Shown here: positions 1 to 5,037 of the stretch, in pieces | Numbering within the stretch: position 1 is the first letter of the stretch | Layout: every line of letters starts with the position of its first letter | Source: a bacterium | GTDB lineage: Bacteria > Dependentiae > Babeliae > Babeliales > UASB340 | Length of the DNA stretch: 6,334 bases | NCBI GenBank assembly: GCA_030630075.1 | Contig: DAOVNS010000055.1 | Coordinates: 1-6,334, forward strand | Direction: 5' to 3' | Program-made: the position numbers and the translations under genes | The notes under the pieces: generated by a model | Databases searched by the model: none | Told to the model about the DNA's origin: nothing | The model's input: the letters and a program-made list of their open reading frames with translations, nothing else

Positions 1-23
1 ATATTTTTTACAATTTTTTAATT

Positions 24-97
24 TGGAGGCGGCACCCGGATTTGAACCGGGGATCACGGTTTTGCAGACCATTGCCTTACCACTTGGCTATGCCGCC
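24..97 (-). tRNA. tRNA-Cys (anticodon GCA), CCA encoded
   Basis: Read on the minus strand this folds as a complete cloverleaf: acceptor GGCGGCA/TGCCGCC, D stem GCC/GGC, anticodon stem ATGGT/ACCGT with one T-G wobble, 7-base loop CTGCAAA, T stem CCCGG/CCGGG with loop TTCAAAT, discriminator T73, then CCA. The anticodon GCA lies at plus-strand 63-65. U73 is a known identity element for cysteine tRNAs, which agrees with the anticodon. The loop has A36-A37-A38, the context used by MiaA and MiaB for ms2i6A37. The mature 5' end lies 8 bases past the miaB stop codon, so the tRNA is probably cut from the miaB transcript unless a promoter sits inside the end of miaB. No hairpin terminator is seen in the 23 bases left before the window edge. 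Confidence 0.97.
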
Positions 98-105
98 CAA
101 AAATT

Positions 106-1509
106 TTATATCAAAGATCCAACTAAATTAACGGCGCCCGCATTATCAATATTTAATAAAACGAATTGACCAATTTTTGAATCATCACCGTCAAACAAAA
201 CTCTTACGTTTCCTTCAGTTCTTGCTAAGAGTTTACCATTTGTTAGACGTTTTTCAACTAAACATTTTAATTTCTTGCCGATAAGTTGATTATTTCGTTC
301 TCTTGATATCTCAACTTGCCGTTTTTGAAGCGCTGCCAACCTATCATGTTTAATTTCAGTAGAGCAATCATCTTGCAACAAAGCGGCCTTTGTGTACTTT
401 CTTGGCGAATAAACAAAAGAAAAAACATAATCAAATTTTACTTTTTCCATTACTTCTCTTGTTGCTAAATAATCACGCTCGATCTCTCCGGGAAATCCAA
501 CAATTATATCTGTAGTAATCATTGCATCCGGCAAAATTTTATGTATCCAATCAACTTGTTCTAAATATTTTTCAACACTATAAGTTCTGTTCATCGCCTG
601 CAAAATTTTATTAGAACCAGCTTGCACAGGAAAATGAATATAATTACAAAGTTTATTATACTTTGCCATAACTTCTAAAACATCGATCGTCATATCTTTT
701 GGATGAGGACTAAAAAACTTTACCCAAAACTCACCCTCCAACTTTGCAACTTCTTCGAGCAACTTACTAAACGTTGCACCAGTTTGAGGATCTTTATATG
801 AATTAACATTTTGTCCAAGCAAAGTTATTTCTTTTGCCCCAAGTTCAATATCTCTTTTTACTCTGTCTAAAATTTCACTCATCGAATAACTAACTTCTCT
901 TCCACGAGTAAAAGGAACAATACAATAACTACAATAATTATTGCATCCGGTCATGATGTTTACAAAAGATTGCTTTACCTCTTTTGCGGCGCTTTTAAAA
1001 CCACCAAGAAAGAGTTTGTTTTTTACTCTTTGCTCTGCAGATTCATTTACCAATTCGCAAGGCTTCGAGGATTTAACAGTCTCCCCCTCTCCCGTTCGCC
1101 CTGAGGAGCAAAGCGTCTCGAAAGGCATTAGCGCCTTAACAGTTTCAAGTTTTAATACAACATCATTTAATAAATTTTGTAATCCAACTTGTTCATCTTT
1201 TGCGCCGTAAACAAATCTTACATGATCAAAACGTGATAATAATTCTTTTTTTCTATAACTTGCAATACAACCAATAATACCAACTTGTAGATGTTTTTTT
1301 TCTATTTTTAAAGGAGCAAGTTCTCCGATATAAGAAAAAACTTTTTGTTCTGCTTTTTCTCTAATCGCGCAGGTATTAATTAAAATTAAATCTGCATCTT
1401 CTCTGGATTCAACCTTGTGACATCCCAAATCTTGCAAATAATTCGATACTGCTTGCGAATCGGCAGCATTTGCCTGACAACCATATGTTTTAATAAAAAA
1501 ATTGATCAT
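106..1509 (-). CDS. miaB: tRNA-2-methylthio-N6-dimethylallyladenosine synthase (MiaB)
   Basis: Radical SAM enzyme that adds a methylthio group to i6A37 of tRNAs reading UNN codons. The 467 residues show the family order. The N-terminal methylthiotransferase domain has cluster cysteines C11 (TYGCQAN), C47 (NTCAIREKAEQKV) and C81 (GCIAS). The radical SAM motif CNNYCSYC has C189, C193 and C196, followed by VPFTRGRE. Further on come LLGQNVNSY (231-237 region), FSPHPKD and GFPGE, and a C-terminal TRAM domain from about 408. The NTCAIRE motif favours MiaB over RimO or MtaB. Between C81 and C189 the protein is about 35-40 residues longer than I expect; the excess is the GC-rich repeat insert at 122-164, in frame and in a linker between domains, so the enzyme may still work. 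The ATG directly precedes the conserved FFIKTYGCQ start, but I see no good Shine-Dalgarno before it. tRNA-Cys follows immediately. Confidence 0.96.
   Translation of the reverse strand: MINFFIKTYGCQANAADSQAVSNYLQDLGCHKVESREDADLILINTCAIREKAEQKVFSYIGELAPLKIEKKHLQVGIIGCIASYRKKELLSRFDHVRFVYGAKDEQVGLQNLLNDVVLKLETVKALMPFETLCSSGRTGEGETVKSSKPCELVNESAEQRVKNKLFLGGFKSAAKEVKQSFVNIMTGCNNYCSYCIVPFTRGREVSYSMSEILDRVKRDIELGAKEITLLGQNVNSYKDPQTGATFSKLLEEVAKLEGEFWVKFFSPHPKDMTIDVLEVMAKYNKLCNYIHFPVQAGSNKILQAMNRTYSVEKYLEQVDWIHKILPDAMITTDIIVGFPGEIERDYLATREVMEKVKFDYVFSFVYSPRKYTKAALLQDDCSTEIKHDRLAALQKRQVEISRERNNQLIGKKLKCLVEKRLTNGKLLARTEGNVRVLFDGDDSKIGQFVLLNIDNAGAVNLVGSLI
1018..1146 (-). repeat. Palindromic repeat-like insert within miaB
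   Basis: This in-frame stretch encodes MiaB residues 122-164 (from ETVKALMPFETL to SAEQRVKN), which match nothing I know of MiaB. It is GC-rich (about 56% over 1051-1130 by hand count) inside an AT-rich gene. The core at 1091-1126 carries TTCGCCCTGAG and CTCGAAAGGC, which pair imperfectly and resemble dispersed intergenic repeats of the TTCGCCCTGAG...TCGAA type found in many bacterial genomes (from memory). Positions 1025-1040 and 1101-1116 are inverted copies (13 of 16 matching). The codons for ETVK recur 63 bases apart (residues 122-125 and 143-146), suggesting partial duplication. In-frame insertion into a tolerant protein loop is how Rickettsia palindromic elements behave. The exact ends are estimates. 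Confidence 0.62.
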
Positions 1510-1531
1510 AACTTTTTACCAACTTAAAATA

Positions 1532-1537
1532 ATCATA
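1532..1537 (-). promoter_or_regulatory. Possible -10 box for miaB
   Basis: On the minus strand this reads TATGAT, five of six matches to TATAAT. No convincing -35 lies 16-18 bases upstream, where the ATATC repeats begin. If used, the leader before the miaB ATG would be only about 15 bases and would lack a Shine-Dalgarno site. In DNA this AT-rich such a box can arise by chance. Confidence 0.3.
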
Positions 1538-1544
1538 TTAAACT

Positions 1545-1601
1545 TTCTATATCTCGATATTTCTATATCTCGATATAAATATCACTGATATAAATATCCC
1601 C
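1545..1601. repeat. Tandem 16-bp and 15-bp ATATC/GATAT repeats
   Basis: TTCTATATCTCGATAT occurs twice head to tail (1545-1560 and 1561-1576, identical). Overlapping its end, GATATAAATATC occurs twice with a 15-base period (1572-1583 and 1587-1598). Each unit is itself an inverted repeat: TATATC-TC-GATAT(A) in the first pair, GATAT-AA-ATATC in the second. The cluster starts 36 bases upstream of the miaB ATG. It could be a set of protein-binding sites (operator or iteron type) or a simple minisatellite. Sequence alone does not decide. Confidence 0.7.
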
Positions 1602-1652
1602 GATTTGAGTATAAACTAAAGCCAAAAAGCCTCAAATGCTAATGAAATATAC

Positions 1653-1706
1653 CCCCACGCTCACGCATTGGACTAAATACTAGGTGCCGCATCCTTACGG
1701 AAGCTT
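1653..1706 (-). repeat. Left arm of 54-bp inverted repeat pair
   Basis: This arm matches the reverse complement of 1832-1885 at 46 of 54 positions with no gaps. On the minus strand it contains GCTTCC-GTAA-GGATGC (one T-T mismatch) and TCCAATGC-GTGA-GCGTGGGG. Relative to the right arm, one T-A pair of the second hairpin has become C-G and one C-G has become T-G, so pairing is kept at both; one A-T has become an A-G mismatch. The arm is far richer in GC than the DNA around it. Confidence 0.85.
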
Positions 1707-1831
1707 AAATTAATGTGAATTCAATAATTAATTATGCAGTGAAACATGTTGCAATATACGTAACTAAGAATATATAGATTATAAAAAATTATTAATTATC
1801 AAGTTTGTGTTAGTTTAAATTGTAATTTTTT

Positions 1832-1885
1832 AAGCGTCCGTAAGGATGCGGTACCCAGTATTTAGCCTAATGCGTAAGCGTTAGG
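1832..1885 (+). repeat. Right arm of 54-bp inverted repeat pair, with two GTAA-loop hairpins
   Basis: Two hairpins stand in tandem here. GCGTCC-GTAA-GGATGC is at 1834-1849 (six pairs, one G-T). CCTAATGC-GTAA-GCGTTAGG is at 1866-1885 (eight pairs, one T-G). Both have a GNRA-type tetraloop as RNA. The arm ends 9 bases before the AAGGAG site of the HD pseudogene, so it would lie in that transcript's leader. With the left arm it bounds a 233-bp segment that could be a small non-autonomous element; I see no flanking target duplication. It could instead be two separate copies of a dispersed repeat. Confidence 0.85.
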
Positions 1886-1906
1886 TGACAACATAAGGAG
1901 ATAAAT

Positions 1907-2320
1907 ATGGATACAACAAAACAAGTTCTAATTATTCAAAAAACTAAAGATTTTGTAAAAAATAAGCTTGAAGGAGAAGGCTCCGGACATGACTGGCTAC
2001 ATATTTCAAGAGTACTAAAAAATGCTATACTCATTGGTGAAAACGAAGATGTTGACATGTTTATTGTATAACTTGCATCACTTTTGCACGATATCGCAGA
2101 TTGGAAATTTTGCGACGGTGACGAAAACCCTGGACCCAAAATTGCACGTAATTTTTTATTTGAAAAATACAAAAAAAATAACAATCCATCGGTAAATCAT
2201 TTTTACGAAAAGCTACTTTTACTAAAAGACTTAATGAACACAAAATCGGGAAGTAAAATGGCTCAAGAGCGACATCTTTTTATGGAAAAATATTTAGAAC
2301 AATTTTATAAAGAAATTTAA
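1907..2320 (+). pseudogene. HD-domain phosphohydrolase (YedJ-like), stop codon plus internal deletion
   Basis: The frame opens at ATG 1907 with AAGGAG six bases upstream and runs to TAA 2318-2320, interrupted by an in-frame TAA at 2069-2071. Before it comes SGHDWLHISRVLKNA, the first histidine motif of HD hydrolases. Directly after it, in the same frame, comes LASLLHDIADWKFCDGDE, with the HD pair. The family usually has Glu at the interrupted codon, so one G-to-T change (GAA to TAA) would explain it. Downstream, the sequence passes from ARNFL straight to FEKYKKNNNPSVNHFYEKL, skipping about 75-85 residues that in relatives hold the ISFKG and DADRLDAIG segments with the last metal-binding Asp. 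The junction is near 2153-2161. The total is 137 codons against roughly 215-230 in the family. Fragments of 54 and about 79 residues could not form an active enzyme. The C-terminal motif LLLLKDLMNT is intact, so decay looks recent. ychF follows after 12 bases. Confidence 0.9.
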
Positions 2321-2332
2321 AGAAAGGCTTAA

Positions 2333-3463
2333 ATGTCACTTCAAGCAGGTTTAGTAGGACTTCCTAATGTTGGTAAATCTACACTTTTTAATGCAATAAC
2401 AAAATCTAGTATCCCCGCACAAAATTATCCGTTTTGCACCGTTGATCCTCATGTTGCAATAACAGAAGTTCCGGATGAACGTTTAGAAAAAATGGCAAAG
2501 ATTTTTAATTCACAAAAACTTATTCCTACAACAGTTCAATTTGTGGATATTGCAGGACTTGTAAAAGGTGCCGCAAAAGGCGAAGGTCTTGGCAATCAAT
2601 TTTTATCAAACATCATGGGCGTAGATTTAATTATGCATGTTGTAAGATGTTTTGAAGATTCAAATATTACACATGTTCATGATGAAATAAATCCAATAGA
2701 TGATATTGAAGTAATCTTTTCTGAATTAATGTTAAAAGATCTTGAAGCCGTAGAAAAAAAAGAAGCAAAAGTTTTAAATTTGCTCAAAATGGCAAAAAAC
2801 AAAAATTTTACAACACACCAAATAAAAGAACTTGAAATCGAAAAAGAATTTTTACAAAAAGCAAAATCAGCGATAAACGCAGGAAACATCGATGAAGTTC
2901 AAAAACTTGTAAAAGAATATTCTAAAGACACTTCAGATCTTCTTCAATTATTAAGTGGTAAAGATTATATAATTATTGCAAATGTTGCAGAAGATGATTT
3001 GCCAAACAAAAATTACGAAAATAATAAATACTATAAAATGCTTATCGAAAAATTTGGCAAAGATAAAGTTGTAGCGATTAGTGCAAAGATTGAAGCAGAA
3101 CTTGCACAACTTCCAGAAAATGAAAAAAATGAAATGCTCGAAGCATTAGATCTTGAAGAATGCCAACTTAGTAAAATCATAAAAAGAGCTTATGACAATT
3201 TAAATTTAATCGCATTTTTTACTTGTGGACCAAAAGAAGCACATGCTTGGAGTATTAAAAAAGACACAAATATTGCAAAAGCAGCAGGAACTATTCATTC
3301 TGATATGGAACGCGGTTTTATTTGTGCTGAAGTTTATAACTGCGACGACATCTTTGAATTAAAAACAGAAGCTGCATTAAAAAATGCTGGTAAAATTAGA
3401 ACTGAAGGCAAAGATTACAGCGTTCAGGATGGAGATGTTTTATTAATTAGATTTAATGTTTAA
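2333..3463 (+). CDS. ychF: Ribosome-binding ATPase YchF (Obg-family, OLA1-like)
   Basis: Cytoplasmic P-loop NTPase of the Obg/OLA1 group that prefers ATP and binds ribosomes; it is linked to translation and stress responses. The 376 residues (family about 363-370) show G1 GLPNVGKST at 9-17, the NYPFCTVDP switch I segment at 31-39, G3 DIAG at 72-75 followed by Leu76 in place of a catalytic Gln, and His114, the residue used for catalysis in this family. Position G4 is NVAE (217-220) rather than NKxD, which explains the ATP preference. A helical coiled-coil insertion lies at about 127-208, and a C-terminal TGS domain begins near 290 and ends RTEGKDYSVQDGDVLLIRFNV-like (355-376). The Shine-Dalgarno AGAAAGG sits 5 bases before the ATG. 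It lies 12 bases after the HD pseudogene and probably shares its transcript. No terminator hairpin is visible in the 27-base convergent gap to the next gene. Confidence 0.97.
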   Translation: MSLQAGLVGLPNVGKSTLFNAITKSSIPAQNYPFCTVDPHVAITEVPDERLEKMAKIFNSQKLIPTTVQFVDIAGLVKGAAKGEGLGNQFLSNIMGVDLIMHVVRCFEDSNITHVHDEINPIDDIEVIFSELMLKDLEAVEKKEAKVLNLLKMAKNKNFTTHQIKELEIEKEFLQKAKSAINAGNIDEVQKLVKEYSKDTSDLLQLLSGKDYIIIANVAEDDLPNKNYENNKYYKMLIEKFGKDKVVAISAKIEAELAQLPENEKNEMLEALDLEECQLSKIIKRAYDNLNLIAFFTCGPKEAHAWSIKKDTNIAKAAGTIHSDMERGFICAEVYNCDDIFELKTEAALKNAGKIRTEGKDYSVQDGDVLLIRFNV

Positions 3464-3490
3464 TTTTTTCTAAATAAAATAATTTGTTTT

Positions 3491-4249
3491 TTACAACCCT
3501 GTTGGAATATTAATAAATTCAACTTCAACATTGAATTTATTTTTTAAAATTGGAGCAAGAGCTTTAACGCCAACAATTTCTGTTGCGTGATGTCCAGCAC
3601 AAATTACATTAAATTTTGCATCACACACATTATGATAAAATTCTGTTGAATCCCCTGTTAAATAAAAATCAACACCTAAATTAATCGCTTCTGCAAGTTG
3701 CGCTTGTCCACCGCCGCCAGAACAAACGGCCATCGTTTTTATTTCTTTTTTTCCAAACAGAAGAACTTTACATTTTGCACCAAGTTGTTTTTCTAAAATT
3801 TCTTGAATTTCAATAATTGTTTTTGGCTTATCAGTTTTGCCTGTAAAACTTATATATTGTCCTGCATAATAACCAAACGGTTGATCAACATCAAAACCCA
3901 AAAGTTTTAATAATTGTGCATTGTTTCCAACTTCGGGATGTTTATCCAAAGGCAAGTGACAACCATATAATGCAATTTCATTTTTAATTAAAAACTGAAC
4001 TCGCTCAAAATTATAACCTGTTAGATTTGGATTAACTCCATCCCAAAACAATCCATGATGAACAACAATCATATCTGCATTAGCTTGCGCAGCTTTTTTA
4101 AAAGTTTCCATTCCTGCAGTTACCGCAAAAACAATTTTTTTTACATCTTGTTTGCCTTGAACTTGCAAACCATTAAAAGACTGGTCTTTAACACTTTTTA
4201 TATCTAAATAATTATCTAAAAAATCTGTAATTTCATTTAAATTAGCCAT
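3491..4249 (-). CDS. Nif3/YbgI-family dinuclear metal centre protein
   Basis: Member of the conserved DUF34/NIF3 family, hexameric ring proteins with a two-metal site; the cellular role is unsettled, although databases often call it GTP cyclohydrolase 1 type 2. The 252 residues match the bacterial length (E. coli YbgI about 247). The expected metal ligands are present: His64 and His65 (VVHHGLFWDG), Asp102 (GCHLPLDKH), His220 and Glu224 (GHHATEIVG). The glycine-rich CSGGGGQ lies at 176-182 and the TGDSTEFYH motif at 198-206. The N terminus has the usual SFNGLQVQG. The ATG is supported by GGAGAAG at 4254-4260, four bases upstream. The gene converges on ychF and lies downstream of the terminator at 4283-4343, so it is probably expressed from its own promoter in the short upstream gap; I cannot identify a clear one. 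Confidence 0.93.
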   Translation of the reverse strand: MANLNEITDFLDNYLDIKSVKDQSFNGLQVQGKQDVKKIVFAVTAGMETFKKAAQANADMIVVHHGLFWDGVNPNLTGYNFERVQFLIKNEIALYGCHLPLDKHPEVGNNAQLLKLLGFDVDQPFGYYAGQYISFTGKTDKPKTIIEIQEILEKQLGAKCKVLLFGKKEIKTMAVCSGGGGQAQLAEAINLGVDFYLTGDSTEFYHNVCDAKFNVICAGHHATEIVGVKALAPILKNKFNVEVEFINIPTGL

Positions 4250-4282
4250 TTAACTTCTCCAGTTAAACGTTATTTCTAACAA

Positions 4283-4343
4283 AAAAAGGTTTATTTGCTT
4301 TTGAAGTTTATTAAAAAAACCACAAAAGCAAATAAACCTTTTT
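4283..4343 (-). terminator. Rho-independent terminator, 21-bp perfect stem
   Basis: The arms 4283-4303 and 4323-4343 pair perfectly around a 19-base loop. The core GGTTTATTTGCTTTTG is flanked by A/T tracts. Read on the minus strand the stem is followed by TTTTTTT, so it ends the exported-protein gene, whose stop codon lies 18 bases before the stem. The plus strand also ends in TTTTT, so it may work in both directions and limit rightward transcription from ychF. Confidence 0.88.
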
Positions 4344-4361
4344 ATTTGTCTTAAGCTTATT

Positions 4362-4892
4362 TTATATTAAAGTCGAAGCTGTAGAATCATGCCATTGAAC
4401 AACTTGCCATACTCCAGCAATTTTAGACCAAGTAGCTGTTATTCTAAATTCAATATCAATATCAACACTGTTAATTGTAACTCTCATTGTTAAAGGCGTC
4501 GCAGCCCAACCAATAGGACCTCTTACGTGGGCCTTAACATCCGAACTAATAATTCGAGCATTAACAGAGGCTAATGCTGCTGTATAGCCAGCTAAAGCAG
4601 TAATTATATTAGTATATCCTTCATACCATTCTTCGGGGGAAGAACCAATCATAACAGTATTTGAACTATTTGCAAGATAAGTTGCATAATTAGTATGATC
4701 TGCAGTAAGAAGATATGTTAGAAATTCTACCATTCTAGTTTGAATTTCAGTTTCGGCGGCTGTTATTTTAGCAGACGGCTCTGTTACTTCAATTTTAGTT
4801 GGTAGATCTACTTCTGATAATTTGAGTGCTTTATTTTCAAAAGTAAAAGATAATACCATTAATGCCATAGCTAAAAATATCTTTTTATTCAT
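4362..4892 (-). CDS. Exported NTF2/SnoaL-like domain protein
   Basis: The 176 residues begin with a typical Sec signal peptide: MNKK, then the hydrophobic run IFLAMALMVLSFTF (5-18), with possible cleavage after KA at 21-22. The mature protein has no cysteine near the cleavage site, so it is not a lipoprotein and is probably periplasmic or secreted. From about residue 47 the pattern fits a SnoaL_3/NTF2-like alpha-beta cone. It has an N-terminal helix, VMIGSSPEEWYEGYTNI (80-96, like the family's GTDP..EWxGxExI stretch), GWAATPLTMRVTI (128-140), and the closing strands ITATWSKIAGVWQVVQWHDS (151-170). Such folds serve as enzymes or binding domains, and no specific substrate can be named. AGGAG stands about 9 bases before the ATG. 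A promoter upstream and a strong terminator downstream make it a single-gene unit. Confidence 0.85.
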   Translation of the reverse strand: MNKKIFLAMALMVLSFTFENKALKLSEVDLPTKIEVTEPSAKITAAETEIQTRMVEFLTYLLTADHTNYATYLANSSNTVMIGSSPEEWYEGYTNIITALAGYTAALASVNARIISSDVKAHVRGPIGWAATPLTMRVTINSVDIDIEFRITATWSKIAGVWQVVQWHDSTASTLI

Positions 4893-4994
4893 AATTTCAA
4901 TCTCCTTATTTTTTTAAAACATATCTACCCAATATACATTAAGTTAAACACATCCTTTCCTTCTAAAGACTAAAAAACATCAAATTCATGTTCT

Positions 4995-5024
4995 TTTATC
5001 TCAAAAAAAATATCCCAATGTCAA
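4995..5024 (-). promoter_or_regulatory. Sigma70-type promoter for the exported-protein gene
   Basis: On the minus strand a perfect -35 TTGACA (5019-5024) is followed after 18 bases, including eight T in a row, by GATAAA (4995-5000), four of six matches to TATAAT. Transcription would begin near 4988, giving a leader of about 95 bases. It sits just past the stop codon of the ABC-F gene, which suggests the exported protein is expressed independently of it. I see no stable hairpin in the leader. Confidence 0.55.
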
Positions 5025-5037
5025 CGTATTAAAAAAA

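Larger units (their letters stand above)
1510..1906. other. Gene-free spacer between divergent miaB and the HD pseudogene
   Basis: These 397 bases carry no credible reading frame. From left to right they hold a possible miaB -10 box, the tandem ATATC/GATAT repeats (1545-1601), about 50 bases without visible structure, the left 54-bp inverted arm (1653-1706), 125 bases of very AT-rich DNA, and the right arm (1832-1885). A clear Shine-Dalgarno AAGGAG follows at 1895-1900. A rightward promoter for the HD gene and ychF must lie here or further left. TTGCAA at 1749-1754 with TATATA at 1771-1776 (16-base spacing) is the best I see, and it is weak. Confidence 0.7.

Noticed and set aside
941..1210. 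Plus-strand reading frame opposite miaB
   Set aside because: It is antisense to conserved MiaB motifs, has no recognisable protein features and is a by-product of the coding strand.
1545..1601. CRISPR array
   Set aside because: The units are adjacent with no spacers and only two copies of each type.
2069..2071. Recoded or read-through TAA in the HD gene
   Set aside because: TAA ends intact genes elsewhere in the window, and the gene also lacks an essential internal segment, so simple decay explains it.
1936..2243. Two minus-strand frames opposite the HD pseudogene
   Set aside because: They overlap each other and the recognisable HD motifs on the plus strand, and neither resembles a known protein.
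2084..2320. Separate 78-residue gene starting at TTG 2084
   Set aside because: It is the in-frame continuation of the HD gene begun at 1907; it starts within the LLHDIADW motif and has no ribosome binding site.
3464..3490. Terminator between convergent ychF and the Nif3-family gene
   Set aside because: The 27-base gap is AT-rich but I could not form a stable stem there.
4893..4988. Riboswitch or structured leader before the exported-protein gene
   Set aside because: The leader is long enough, but I found no stable hairpins or known riboswitch core.
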